64,000 bases of DNA from Rhizodiscina lignyota (GCA_010015805.1 ML978127.1:372001-436000), one strand, 5' to 3'; positions 33,927-45,881 are shown, numbered from the stretch's first letter. Program-made: numbers and translations. Notes: generated by a model not told the origin, from the sequence alone.

Positions 33927-36900
33927 ATGTCGCAGCAGCCTCCGCTCCATCATCGCACGCCGTCTTCGACGAAGCCGCTGCGTCTGAGTCTCCCGACTCG
34001 CAGGCCTTTTCGACCGCCGCGACCTCTTCGCCGCGACAAGTTCGCTTCCCACCAGGACATCATCTCGCCGACCACTATTCCTCTGCCTCCTCCTCGACAA
34101 TCCCTTCCCTCACATCGGCGAGCACATTCGAGAGCAAGCTGGAGATCTCACCATCAGAAGCGGCTGCTCGAAAGGGCATGCTGCAAGACTCTCTGTTTCC
34201 TGCATTCAGAGATGACGCTGCCAGCGACGGCATGGCAAGCCCGGAGGAGTTGCAGAAACGCGATCCGCTGGGTACGCAAATATGGAAGCTGTACAGCAAG
34301 GCCAAGACACAATTACCAAACTCCGAGCGCATGGAAAACCTGACGTGGCGAATGATGTCGATGAATTTGCGTCGGTTAGAGCAGCAACGTAAAAAGTGCG
34401 TGCCTCCTCCATTGATTTCGTTGACGATGCAGTCCATTAACAGGATGCGATTTAGCCAAGCGCGAACAGCCAGTAATACCAAGTCCACGACGAATGCACC
34501 GAGCGGCATTGCGCAACTTCGAAAATCAATTGATGCGAACTCGGAAAACAAGACGCAGCAAACATCGGAGGCAATGAATCTCGACGACTTCATTTTCCCA
34601 TCATCTGTGGCATCCCCAGCAGGCATCTCGCCGTCACCATCGGCGGGAAAGTTGGCAAGTGATCATGCGACAGCGCCGGCCATTGAGATCAAGCGCGATG
34701 AAAAAAGCAACGATGATGATGACCTCCAAGTTTCACGTGCTTCGGCCCCGTCCGAAGTGCCTGTGCTTACTTTGCATCACGAGTTCGATTACGTTCAGAG
34801 ACGCGTTCGGAAAACCAGCATTGACGAGCGAAGAGTGAGTTGTACCATCGCGCTGACATTTGCCGTTCTGTTTTACTAAAACAGTCTCAGCCCCCAAAAC
34901 GACGTGCAGAGGCTTCACCTCAGGTTCCTGCTGTTAACAACGTGTCAATGCCAAATGAGCCAGATGCTGAAGCTGCATTGCACAATTACTCTCTCGACCC
35001 CTCTCAAGGCAGCTCCATCTTCCAACAACAGCACGGCTCAAGTCAGGCACACGTCCCGTTCAGTCTCGATACTTTCAACCTCGAGAATGACCCTATCATT
35101 TCTTCTGCAGGTCCTTTCCAGCAGAACTTTGGATTCTCTCCTGTTGGCTCTCCGGCCAATCATAGCGGACAGTTCTCATCGATGTACAACCCCACTCCAA
35201 TGGGCTCGTCACTTCAATCTAGTGACCTTCACTCACCTATTGGCAGCACCTACCACTCGAACGTAAACACGCCGCAACCTCTCACGGAAGGAGAGGGCAT
35301 GTACTTCGATCGCAATCCTGTCGACATCCAGCGCCAACGAATGCACGGCTACGGTACTCAGACTTCGAACCTCTCCAACTCCATGCAGCCTCAATATATC
35401 TTCCATCCGAATGGCGACTCGATGTTTGCGCCAGTCACGTCATCAAACCAAATGCCCGCATTCTCCGCCCCTCAGTATAGCATGCAAGGCCATGTTGACC
35501 CGACCCAGGTCCTGCATGCCGACTTTCCCACATCATCAAGATCACCGGGCATGCAACTACCACAAAGAAACGAGATGTTCACGTTCGGTGGTGATTCGGA
35601 TGACAATGAAGATGACGAAAATACTAATTTCGCCGATCGTTCTATGCTCATTGCCTCAGAATTCTCTCCGATGGAAGATCCATCCCTTGAGCTGAACAAC
35701 GGATTCCAGTGGGAACCGAACTTGTCGAACCAGTTCAACCCTACCCCTGCAAGATATCCTGCCGGCCCGCCGCGGAAAACTGTTACAATTGGACCAACGG
35801 AGCTCGTACCATCTCCACAAGACTGGACATCGAGCGGTCTGCCTTCTCGTACGCATGGTTCGGCAGCGTCAGTCAGCGAGATCCGGAATCGAGTCAACGA
35901 CCCGAGACGTCAAAACAAGATTCCAAGAACTGCGTCCACACCCAATACTGCTGGCATGGTCGTTCCTAACCAATACATGCATCATCCATCTCAGTCTTCA
36001 CCAAACTCCCCTGGCGAGTCTGGCTTCACATCTGCAGCGCCATCACGTCCAGATTCTCCAAGCAATGCTGGAGGCAAGCAAGGCGATGGAAATGGGCAGC
36101 CTACGACTTGCACAAACTGTTTCACTCAGACTACCCCATTGTGGAGGAGAAACCCGGAAGGACATCCTTTGTGCAATGCATGTGGCTTGTTTTTGAAATT
36201 ACACGGTGTCGTGAGACCGCTCAGCTTGAAGACCGATGTCATTAAGAAGCGAAATCGTGGCAGCGGAAACACGGTCGGTGCGAGTGGGTCAGGGGGAGCC
36301 GGAGGCAATTCGAGAGGTACCAAGAAGAGTAGTCGGAAAAACAGCATTGCTCATACACCTGCTACGACGCCAGGAGGCCCGAAATCTGGACAGCAGAGCC
36401 AAAACCAGAGCCGTCAAGAGTTCCAGCCTAGCGAGAGCGAGAGCCCGAAGTCAACAGTGACTCAAGGAAGTACGGGAAGCACCGGTGTCAAGAGTGGTGT
36501 CGTTCCCATTGCTCCTGGTCCGCCCAAAGGTCCAACTCCACAACAGCAACAAGCAGCAAGAAGTAACGTCCAAGCTAGTCAAGGCATGGCTAAACGCACA
36601 CGTCGACAATCACGTGCCGGTGCCCAGGATTTCGAAATGGGCGATGCAGACGACACTTCTGGTAAATCTATGCCCCATGCTCAAACGCATGCTCAGGCAC
36701 CAGCGATGCCACACTCTGGGCCAGCGACGAGGCGGAAAGAGGCTCAAATGCAGCAGATGCAGTCGCAGTCAGCCCAGCAGCAGATGGCACAAGTCCACCC
36801 GATGGGTGTCCAACACAACATGGCACAGATGAACATGATACAGAACATGGCACCTGGACAGCCCATGGTCGGTGGTGCAGGAGGCACACCAGGACAAGGT

Positions 36901-36942
36901 GGTGGACCGCAGGAGTGGGAATGGCTGACGATGAGTCTCTGA
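33923..36942 (+). CDS. areA: AreA/NIT2-type GATA factor, global nitrogen regulator
   Basis: AreA activates nitrogen-catabolic genes when ammonium and glutamine are scarce, binding GATA sites in their promoters. Two exons (33923-34834, 34885-36942) give 989 residues. The N-terminal conserved box (DUF1752 type) [20 protein letters not shown] starts near residue 114, with [10 protein letters not shown] after it. Gln-, Ser- and Pro-rich stretches fill the middle. The GATA zinc finger has C713, C716, C734 and C737 with C-x2-C-x17-C-x2-C spacing ([18 protein letters not shown]), followed by the basic tail [13 protein letters not shown]. The last residues WEWLTMSL are the conserved C-terminal element through which NmrA represses AreA. 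The start is uncertain: an ATG at 33848 and open frame back to 33590 exist, but a leader intron probably removes them. A uORF and three downstream hairpins may add post-transcriptional control. Confidence 0.93.
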
Positions 36943-37174
36943 TTCTATCGATCAGCTCAGTACACGATTCCATTCTGCCTTACGGTTCTCTTTCAACTCA
37001 TGAACATGATCTATCCTGCTCTCTCAGATACCCCAATGGATTTCCTATGTTCGAGCGATCACGAACGATCAGCAACAAGCAACAACTTTCTTGTTTTGTC
37101 CGTCATGCACTCGCCTGCAGCGCGACAGCAGCACTCGTCTTTCGTAATGGCGCTCCGTGGCGATTAGCACCTTC

Positions 37175-37204
37175 GAGGCCGGAGGAGGCAGGCGCTCAGG
37201 CCTC
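37175..37204 (+). promoter_or_regulatory. areA-downstream hairpin 1
   Basis: A 5' arm GAGGCCGGAG and 3' arm CTCAGGCCTC pair at nine of ten positions (one G-A mismatch, fourth from the loop) around the loop GAGGCAGGCG. It lies 233 nt past the areA stop codon. The loop and upper stem recur in hairpins 2 and 3. Confidence 0.65.
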
Positions 37205-37302
37205 TTCACCCCACTCGTTTCCTTCCTGTAATATATGCACACTTCTCCATACCGATGCTGCCGCCGTCGCTGTTCCTGACGGGCGTGCTTTCTGACTCTC
37301 CT

Positions 37303-37324
37303 GCGGAGGAGGCAGGCGCTCCGC
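37303..37324 (+). promoter_or_regulatory. areA-downstream hairpin 2
   Basis: Arms GCGGAG and CTCCGC form six perfect pairs, extendable by one U-G wobble, around the same loop GAGGCAGGCG. The sixth pair is G-C here, against C-G in hairpin 1 and A-U in hairpin 3. Confidence 0.65.
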
Positions 37325-37345
37325 GACGTGAGATGTCGGGTGTAG

Positions 37346-37375
37346 AAAGACGGAGGAGGCAGGCGCTCCGTCTTT
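37346..37375 (+). promoter_or_regulatory. areA-downstream hairpin 3
   Basis: Arms AAAGACGGAG and CTCCGTCTTT form ten perfect pairs around the same loop GAGGCAGGCG. It starts 21 nt after hairpin 2. Its A/U-rich lower stem is unlike the G/C lower stem of hairpin 1, although both pair. Confidence 0.7.
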
Positions 37376-38310
37376 GTTGTCTCTTTCAGATGACATTGAG
37401 TTGCGATACCCATAGACTAGGGCGTGATGTTACTTTTACGGGTCTATTGGGTTGGCAGATCCATTGATGATTATCTTTTATTCACATGTCGTGTGGTTAC
37501 CCTCTACTATTTCCCCTTTCCTTTTGACTGCGCTGTTTCCGAGTTGTTCTGGCGATTCCCGTAGACTGCTGTGGCTTGAGTCTTGCTTTATCGCCGCTCT
37601 TGTTTGGCGGCCGGTTGTTAATGGCTTCACTGTTGACGTTGTCGCATGCGGATGGGCTAGACCTTATGATGGATTTGACTTTGGTCCGTTACTTTTACGT
37701 CACGTAGACCTCGGGGCGTTGTGCAAATACAGATACGGAGGCGATGGATCGGCTCCGACACGCTTGCAAGCGTCAGCTGCTGGTGCTGCCGGGCTCTTGG
37801 TCCACAATTAATGAGTGAATTGAATTAAATTGAGATTGCGAAGGAGCAATTGAACGAGGAATCTTGATCGACCGTGTCCTTAGTATTGTGACTGATATTC
37901 CTCTTGCCCACACATAATGAATAACTCAGGAGCTAATGTACTAACGATGGTCTCTAAGAGACAAGTAGTAACTAGAACCTAGAACGGATCTTTACCGCTT
38001 AATAGCTCAGATTGAACCGAGCTATTCGCCATTTTCGTGGAGAGGCGAGTATCGCATGATTGTAAACTTAACATGGAAAAGGGAGACAATTCTGACAATG
38101 AAGGAGACATTGTACAGGTGCAATATTTCATGTGAGTCGAGACTACGTCCAGATCATACAAAGATCTCGCGACAGCCCATCTAGGTCTAAGTAGTGAAAA
38201 CCTCCAGCTCAGGTGGGTCTATGGTATACATGGCGTTTATAGTGACCCAATTATGACCAAATACGCCGGCGCTATGCAAATGAATATCTCCCTTTTACCA
38301 AGAACACATC

Positions 38311-40166
38311 TCAACAATAACCACCTTCCGGCGTATTGCCTCCCTTCCCATCACGGCCCTGCTTCTCCACTGGCTTGTCCCACTTCTCTCTCTGCTTCGC
38401 CAGCCTCTCCTCATGCTTCACCATCCTTTCCTCGGCATGCTCCCTCCTCCTTCGGATCCAATAGTCATTCCTCCTTGCCCTCGCATCCACGGCACCCAGT
38501 CCCGCTGTGCCCGCGTTTCTACCCAAAGCGCCTACACTCCCCAGCCCACCTGCTCCCACGGGCAACGGACCGCCAGGCATTGGCAACGCCTTCCGGTCCC
38601 AGAATCCAAGGCCAGATCTGCTCTCACGGCCGCCGCCCCACATACTAACACGCTGAACCTTGCGCAGCTTCTTGATGCCGACGGCGATGGCGCATGCAGA
38701 GGCGACGGCGCAGACCGCCGAGACTCCCCAGAAGCCGAGGTCAGACTCCTCGATGAAGTTCTTGAGATTCATGCCATACAAGGCTGCGAGAAAGGTCCCT
38801 GCAGTGAGGCCAAGCGTCCAGATAGAGAAGCGCAGGTCGAGCAGCATGAGGGAGTTGCGATTTGCGTCGAGGATTGCTTTGACTCTGAGGAAGGATATGT
38901 TGTTAGCACACGTCTATTTCAAGCAGGGTCGGCACGCGAGACGTACATTTCTTCGGTATTGCGAATGTTGGAGACCAAATTCTCCGAGGCCTGCACAATC
39001 TCATCGGTGACCTTGTGGTAACTCTCGAGCAACAGTTCTACTTCGTCGTGGTCGTTCTCACTGCGCCCCTTACCGGCCGCTTTCTCTGTCAGATACATGG
39101 CGGCAAGGTCATCGTCAGCGTCCAACAGCTCATCCAGCGCATCCCGCACTAATCGTGCCTTCTGCTCGAATGTACCAAGCTTTTTCGAATATATGAGCAA
39201 ATACCGCAGCTTGTCCCTGTCAATGTCCTCCTCCAGCTCCCGCAGCACGCGCACAACCGGTTCTCGCACGCCCTCAAACTCACTTTCCAAGCTTGTCGTT
39301 ACGCTGATAAGCACCGCTTCAAGTGCGCGGAACTCGTATGGCAAGTCACCCGGCTTCCCTCCTTGCTTTGGGGGCTCGACTTGGCTGAGCTTGCCCTCAA
39401 GGTCGTACATGAAGACAGATTGTGTATATGAATCAGTGCTCCCGTAGGCATCAAATACTAGGACTCGATTGTGCTTGATGAGGACGCGCAGGTGTAGTAG
39501 GTTTATCAGGATCGCGCTCGGCCGGATGAGTATGGACGGTAAGAGCGAGGAATCGATTTTGCGCAAGTCTCGCGGGAGAAGGCCATACTGTTATCGTCAG
39601 AGTGCCATTATTTCGAATGCCAGTAGTAGCCAGATGCACACCTTGGCGATCAATTCGCTCTTTTTGAATTCCCCATTCACAAGTGTGACATCGCCTTTCT
39701 CATCGAACTCGGTACACCGCAGTCTCAGCTCGTTCGCTGGCTTTAGTGCTCTTCCAGTGAAGCTGTTATCATCCAGAAAGCTCGCAAGCGGGGGTAGGTC
39801 TTGTGTGCGAAAGGTCTCTGCTGTTTGCTGCTGCTTCTTCATCCACCAGAGGTGGCTCCATACGCTCGAAGCACGCGAAGTCGTGGAGAATAGACGAGTC
39901 GAGGACGACCCGCAACTCTTGGGTTGGACTGATAGCTGAGGTGGCCAAGCGGCATTTTTTAGTGAAAGAGGTTTCAAGTCTCTTGGTGAGGTTGCGGTGG
40001 TTGATCGGTTTCGGACGTCATTGCACTGAGAGTTTCTCGGCGCTGCGCGACAGCTTATCGTCCTCGACTGCAGAACTCCGTCGGTCGCACAATTGAGGCT
40101 CTTTTTCAGAAACTTCAACAGGGCCGTCGACGGGGCGCCAGCATTGCAAGGAGGTCGTGTGGGCAT
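38311..40166 (-). CDS. MRS2: Mitochondrial magnesium channel, Mrs2/Lpe10 family
   Basis: This CorA-superfamily channel carries Mg2+ across the inner mitochondrial membrane. Exons 40166-39642, 39587-38947 and 38884-38311 give 579 residues. The N-terminus is Arg/Ser-rich and lacks acidic residues, as expected of a mitochondrial presequence. The matrix domain contains YGLLPRDLRKIDSS, ILINLLHLRVLIKHNRVLVFD, LPYEFRALEAVLISV and a long helix with EELLDADDDLAAMYLT. Two transmembrane helices follow, with the selectivity motif GMN at residues 426-428 (YGMNLKNFIEE). A C-terminal tail of over 100 residues, ending in a highly charged helix (HAEERMVKHEERLAKQREK), extends beyond TM2. An ATG-led start at 40166 was chosen because upstream codons lack an ATG. 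Confidence 0.93.
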
Positions 40167-40655
40167 CGCGCGCCATGAGTGATGATGAAGGGAAACTTTC
40201 TTCTGCGATCCGGAGACGAAAATCGGAGGTTCTCGCAAACCACCCTGACTTGCACGTGATGCGCGATATATCAACGGCGCAAAATGTAGACATTGGAGAT
40301 TTGCGACATCGCTCCTTGAGAATCAGGTCAAGGCAGAACTGGTATTGCGGATTCAAAGTAAGTCCTATCTACACTCTTTGAACTCCAGACGAATTGAGGA
40401 TCAAGGAATGCAATCTGGCTCGTCAGTTGCAAAAATCCCGAAGACCACCGAGGACGCCTTGCTATGCCACATATTCGGCAGCAACTCAATTTGAACCAGT
40501 CATGATATCATCAAATGCGCCCGCAACGCCTAGGTGCCAATAACAGTTGGGCCAGATTGGCATAGTCGTCGATACCAAAACGGCGCAAGAACAGCAATGG
40601 GTAGGGAGCGGTTAGGATGAACAGCAGACAGCGCGACGCCGATGGCATCACCTGA
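40167..40655. other. Intergenic region between MRS2 and YSC84
   Basis: About 490 bp upstream of MRS2 and downstream of the YSC84-type gene. A plus-strand frame starting at 40175 is discussed under rejected items. No firm feature was seen. Confidence 0.5.
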
Positions 40656-42190
40656 TTATACCGTCTCCACGTAGTTGCTGCGTCATGGTTAATATCATGT
40701 TTCTGATCAAGATTAGAGTACTCTTTAGCATACCTGGGAAAAACCCCCTCCCTATCGCCGATTCTCCCCGTCCACCAGTCGGTCTCGTTCTGCGTCTTCT
40801 TTACGATCGTAATGATCTCACCCTTCTTGAAGCCAAGATCACCTGGCTGATCAGCATCAAACGTAAACTTTGCAATCGCTTGGTCGGGCCCCATGCTCGC
40901 CTTCCTCGCTGCGCCAAACACAGGCTTGGGCGCAGTCGGCCGCGAGGGCTTCGGCTTCTCGCCGAATGAACTGAAGCGGTCATTGGTGGGCGATCCAATA
41001 CCAGAGCCGTAGGTATTGGAGCGACTTCGCGATTCTAGAGAATCAAAAGTCTCATTAGGATTTGCTCGCGATGAGAGTGAGCGGTTAATACCTTGGTTTG
41101 GAGCGCGATCGTAGTAGTCGTCCTGCCAAGTCGAAGCCCGATTCGGCTTGTCACGGTACTCGTATTCATCGTTGTCGCCGTTCCTATTGAAGCTGTTCGT
41201 GGTGTTACCGGTGCGATCTGACTTGACGCCTTCGCCGTACGCTGAGCCTCGTCTTCCCTGCCAAACAACGTCTTCGTGCTCGTCTGCGTAGACTGGGATG
41301 TCGTTGTACATTGCATCAGCGCCCGTACTCGCACCATTGCCCGAGAAGACTCTTGAATTCAGTACTCTGACGAGCGGATCAGCCGCTGGCGGAACCGGCA
41401 CGTTACCCTCAAGCAGCGATCTTGCAGTCACTCTCCTGTTGTATAGCTTCTCGTTCGCATCTCTCCTCTCGATGAGGACACTGCCTTCCAAACTGACGCC
41501 CGCAAACAATCCCTTGGTCTTGCTATAACTGAATATGCCTGCCACGCCCTTCAAACTCGCTGCACCAGCCGCCTCCGCGTTCCGCCCTACGGGACCCGCT
41601 GCAATCGAGACGTTACCGCCAAGTGTGATACTACCAGCTTGCGCGAATGACCGAACCGCGCTGGCATCGTTCAAGATGAATACGAAATCGGTAAGCTCGA
41701 ACCCAATTTGGCCACCGAATCCACCACCAACCGTACCGATGGCGGATGGAGCGCTCCAGCTGCCGTCTGCAAGGCGAGCGACCACGACGCCAGACCCAAA
41801 ACGACCGCTGCCGAGGAAGCCAGCCTTGAAGACTGTCATAATAGCGAGACCCTAAACAGCAAAGAAGACACATGTTAGCTTGCGCCCAATTGCAATTGAT
41901 GGTTCGGCGACGAGGCAAGGTCACGATGCTGCCTAAGCCCGACCAGAGCCTTCTACATGTCCGAGTGTGAAATTGTGCGCACCTTTGCATTTGCGAGGAT
42001 GGAAGGCGGAATGACTTTGTCAGGACCGAAGGCTTGTCGAGGATCAACGAAGGACGCGAGAATCTTGCCCGTCTTCCTGCACTCGGCTGTCGAGAGAAAA
42101 ATGTCAGCCACAGGCCAATCTCTTGTCGGAAGCGGACACAAACTTACATCTCATAGACGAGGGGAGCGGATTGTTGATTCCGAACGGCAT
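40656..42190 (-). CDS. Ysc84/Lsb3-type SYLF and SH3 domain actin-patch protein
   Basis: Proteins of this family bind actin and phosphoinositides through the SYLF domain and Las17/WASP-type partners through SH3, and act at endocytic actin patches. Exons 42190-42148, 42086-41983, 41851-40734 and 40677-40656 give 428 residues. The SYLF domain fills residues 1-225 (MPFGINNPLPSS, SFVDPRQAFGPDKVIPPSILANAKGLAI, TVFKAGFLGSGRFGSG, IGTVGGGFGGQIGFELTDFV). A Ser/Asn/Arg-rich linker follows. The C-terminal SH3 domain runs from AIAKFTFDADQPGDLGFKKGE through [20 protein letters not shown]. The final 22-nt exon supplies the SH3 end NYVETV, which could easily be missed; reading through the last intron would give an unrelated tail. 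Confidence 0.93.
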
Positions 42191-42543
42191 CTTGAATGAT
42201 TATCTCGACGCGGATAGGGAATAGGCGAGGGAGAAGAGGTGAGGTGTGGAGGTTGAGGGCGCAGAGTGCGACAGCAGTGGGTGATAGTGGATGAAGCCGG
42301 AGATGACTTTGACTGGCAGCTCATGCGGATACGGATATCGCGGGGCACCAGTTGTGGCTGAGCGACTCTGCGCCAGCAAAGACACAAGGCGATGACGAAG
42401 CGCCCAAGGTTCTTGTTAATCTTCGGGCATTCGCTTTCGTCTTATTGCCTTAATTATGTTCATTTCACGTCATGACGGTAATTGTGCGCTCTAAGATTAC
42501 TATGGTCCGACGGTCTCTGAGCAGCAGCCAAGCGCCGCCCACG
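42191..42543. other. Intergenic region between the YSC84-type gene and the GH43 gene
   Basis: About 350 bp: promoter of the YSC84-type gene and 3' end of the GH43 gene. Nothing specific was seen. Confidence 0.5.
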
Positions 42544-44490
42544 TCAGTCCAAAAATTGGCCTTGCCCTATGTATCTCCATTTCGAAAAATACGCATCTGC
42601 AGTGCTGTTGCCACCATTGCTCGTCGCGTAAACTCCGACAAGAGTACCTGTAAATCCATAGCTGACCAGTGATGCTGCGCCGTATCCAATGGTCTGCATC
42701 ATCGACATTGCATCCGCTGGCCCAGCAGAAAAGGAATAGTGTGTCAGATTGAACGCTTTGATCTCCATCACCAACGGCTTTCCTGTCCAGTTCGCAGACA
42801 CCGGGGTTGTAATCGGATCTGGCGTGGGGATTTGAGAGACCGCACGCCAGGTGAAATGGGGCGCAAGCGTTCCATTGGAGGTTCTGAGGGTTGTGACACC
42901 GAGGTCTATATGGTGGTTCTGAAACAAACAGATTAGCGAATTGTTTCGACACAAAGACAAGCCATCTCCTTGGTGTGCTTACTTGAGTAAGAAATACAGT
43001 CACGCCAGCTTCCATTTGTTCGACCTCTGATGCGAAATCCATTACAACGCTATAGGTGAAAAGCGTATCAACCTGTCGGCGACCCACGAAAGTCTGGCCT
43101 TCCGGGCCCGCATAGTTACCATCCAGCGCTGTCAAGTTCAGCTTCGACGATGTCAAACGCAGGGTGTTCGGATGACCAGGTGGACTAATAACATAGTTCG
43201 CATCTATTGGATTCCTCCAGTGCACGAAATGTGCCGGTAGTTTGGACCCAGGCGCGAAATCGATGTTGTCAGGATCCTTTATAAAGGGCCTATCTCCATG
43301 AGTACAAAGCACAGAAAATACCACGTGATGGACTTACCCGCTCCCTCCAAGGTCCTTGTTTACAGGAGGCAGTGGCCAGCTGTTCATGACGCCTCTCACT
43401 GCCGAATCAACAGGCCAGTCTCCTGTCTTCCACGTCACAGGATACAATACAGTCTCTCTTCCCATCGGATACGTAATGAACTCTGGACCTGATCTGGTCG
43501 ATAGTGCCACACCCCACCAGTAACCCCTTGAATCTTCAAATAGATCCGCGTGTCCGACCGTTTGGAAATACTGCGTGGTATTTGCATTCGTCAGGAGGGG
43601 GTTACGTGGGTATGGATCGTATGGCCCTTCAATGTCCTTAGCCCGGGCAATTGTCTCCATGTGGTTGAGGCCAGTGCCGCCCTCTGCAATCATCAAGTAA
43701 TACCAGCCGTCCTTGAAGTAATGATGAGGTCCCTCGGGAGCCAGGCCTCCGGTACCATTCCAAATGTTGATGAGATCATCCCCAACGGCGCCGGTCTCTA
43801 TATCAACCGTGACCATGTTGATTCCTGGTTGTAGCTCCCACGGATGAGATCCAGTCACGTAGACTTTGCCGTTCTCGTGCCAGAATGGAGAAGTGTCATA
43901 GCCGCTGAAGTTGAAGTGCACAGCATTTGTCCACGATGAAGCATCGAAGGGGTTCTTAGACTTGAGAATGATCTTCGAGCTGCTTAGCCTTACTCCCCAC
44001 AAGGTGAACTCTCAAGCTTACATTGTCCCATCGTGACAGATTTGTCTGTAGTTCTTTATCAAAAACCAAAGTCGTCAAGATGTAGAACGTCCCCTCATGA
44101 TAACGGATGGCCGGCGCCCATATTCCACTCGTGGACCCATTGGTGATAGCCAACGTAGGCAATTGTTCACGACGATTCAATGCATTACCTAGAGGAAATG
44201 TCAAACTCATGAACAGCTTCGTTGAATGACTGGACAAGATTGGCCATACTGATTAGCTTCCAGTTCTGAAGGTCTTTGCTGGCATGAACAGGGACGCCTG
44301 GAAAGACGCTGAAGCTCGAGGAGGCACAGAAGAATGTTTCATCCCATTCTTTGACAAATATACAGCTGGGATCGGGATGAAAACCTGGCAGGATTGGATT
44401 GTCATAGGTCGAATTTCTGGATGGTGTACCATACGAGAAGCACACATGTGCGAAAGATGCAATTGACAAGATGAGATACTTCAGAGACAT
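42544..44490 (-). CDS. Secreted GH43 glycoside hydrolase (beta-xylosidase/arabinofuranosidase type)
   Basis: GH43 enzymes act on xylan and arabinan side chains of plant cell walls. Five exons (44490-44250, 44188-44022, 43972-43338, 43289-42983, 42918-42544) give 574 residues. The signal peptide (MSLKYLILSIASFAHVCFS) is followed by the five-bladed propeller, with the general-base Asp in YDNPILPGFHPDPS, the pKa-modulating Asp likely in the GYDTSPFW segment, and the general-acid Glu in GGLAPEGPHHYF. A C-terminal beta-sandwich of the GH43_C2/concanavalin type starts near residue 350 and ends near the C-terminus with GGNSTADAYFSKWRYIGQG. Signature order and length fit the beta-xylosidase-like subgroup, but substrate specificity is not settled by sequence reading. 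Several N-glycosylation sites support secretion. Confidence 0.92.
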
Positions 44491-45089
44491 GATTGTGAAA
44501 ACAATGTGAGGAAACAGAACAATGGCGACCACCGGAGCTCAGATAGTCCCCAGCATCGGCCATCGCTGTGATGCTTCCCGAGCTTTATATACTTTCACCT
44601 TTTGCTTCAATTGACCTGTTCCTGAAAAATCAGTGGAGAATGATCTACCGAAATGTATTGCAATTATCCGTACGAATCGCCAGTCCCCCTTTCCGGTGAT
44701 GCGGAGTTGCTGTTCTCACCGTTCGCGTGGCTTTTAGCCGGCAACTTCGAGGCTCTAGTATCAACGGTACATACGGAGTGCTGGTTGACGGAGATATTCC
44801 CGTTGTCCAAGTTTGCGGATAATCTTATTTAGGGCTGGGGAGATTAGCCGCGCGGTTGGCGCTTAGTCAATCATAGGGAACCAACATGTCCATCAAAGCC
44901 ACAATTCTGGGGAAGATCGGATCAACCTTCAATCTCCTTCCTCATGTCCTGCACAAGCTTGCTGAGCTCCCTGACAACATCTCTCTCCCACCTCGCGGCC
45001 AAAATCTCGAACGCCTTCGGTCAGCCCCGTAATATAGACGTAACAGGCGCCGCTCAAACGAAGAATCCGTACCTGGGATAACTACGAAC
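44491..45089. other. Divergent promoter region between the GH43 gene and SFT1
   Basis: About 600 bp between divergent start codons. No specific site was recognised. Confidence 0.5.
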
Positions 45090-45438
45090 ATGTCAGAGTC
45101 CTACGAGCGCGAACAGTACGTCATTTGCCTTGCTTGCTGATTCCTGCGCCGTGACTGACCAACAGCATAGGCAAAATAACTCACGCCTCGATGAGCTTGC
45201 AAACAAAGTGTCCGCCTTGCGCGGCGTGACTGTAGACATTTACGACAACGCACGCGACCAAGGCATAATCGACTCCTCAAATGAAGTCTTTTCGAACTTC
45301 GGGACATTTTTGAAGGGCAGTGCGGTCAGGTTGGGGAGGATGGCACAGTCGGGGAACAAGGTTGCGGTGCTAAAGCTGGCGGGCATCTTGGTCGGGGCGA
45401 TCATACTACTCTGGTGGATAGCCAGCTGGTTCTTCTGA
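45090..45438 (+). CDS. SFT1: Golgi Qc-SNARE, Sft1/Bet1-like
   Basis: This small tail-anchored SNARE is expected in intra-Golgi retrograde fusion. Two exons (45090-45115, 45171-45438) give 97 residues, the same length as yeast Sft1. The tiny first exon encodes MSESYEREQ. The single SNARE coiled coil spans about residues 12-70 (RLDELANKVSALRGVTVDIYDNA, with a plausible zero-layer Gln in ARDQGI). It is followed by a C-terminal anchor (LAGILVGAIILLWWIASWFF). Splicing at the second AG of the acceptor region keeps the frame and joins EQ to QNNSRLDEL. It could instead be named Bet1-like, but the short N-terminus and length favour Sft1. Confidence 0.8.
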
Positions 45439-45881
45439 GGTCAAAAAGAGGCGCAGCTGGAAGCCGCATGCTAGGAGTCTAGACATGTTTCATATTCATT
45501 TTAAAGTGCAGGCTGTTCCTATGGGTGCGTATATCCATTTGTGCATACTAGGATAGCGGGCGTACTGTGTGGCTCTCCTTTGATCAAACCTGGATATTGT
45601 CCATAAAGTCGCTTTTCGTTCATACTGAAACACTATTACAATTATGATTTGTGATTAATTATCCTTCTCCACCTCTCCCAAGAGATCCGCTTGTTTCCCG
45701 AACAATAGTACCCTTTGCATTCTTTCCGGGCATTGTCCCACCGCTGTTTCGTTACATAGGCGACCATCAATTTCGGGAAGAACTTGCATGCTTTGCCCTC
45801 TCAACAAAGGCTCAGAGTAATATCTGCATCAGAGCTGGGTTCCCAGTCAGCACTGGACATCTCAAAGATATCCATGTCTTC
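45439..45881. other. Convergent intergenic region
   Basis: About 440 bp of 3' regions of SFT1 and the BYS1-type gene. No feature was recognised. Confidence 0.5.

Larger units (their letters stand above)
36943..38310. other. areA 3' region and convergent intergenic stretch
   Basis: This holds the areA 3' UTR and the convergent space before the MRS2 stop. Three related hairpins at 37175-37375 are listed separately. A 119-codon open frame at 37452-37811 shows no protein features. No other element was recognised. Confidence 0.55.

Noticed and set aside
37175-37375. The areA-downstream hairpins as simple tandem duplication or a small transposon
   Set aside because: Stems differ by compensatory changes while the loop is identical, spacing is uneven, and no target-site duplication or further copies were seen in the window.
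37452-37811. 119-codon frame downstream of areA
   Set aside because: No protein features; it most likely lies in or beyond the areA 3' UTR.
40175-40381. Plus-strand frame beginning 8 bp from the MRS2 start and ending at a GTAAGT donor, with a possible second exon reaching about 40544
   Set aside because: It would need a weak AAG acceptor and lacks a clear branch point, and no family was recognised. Kept only as a note; transcript data could revive it.
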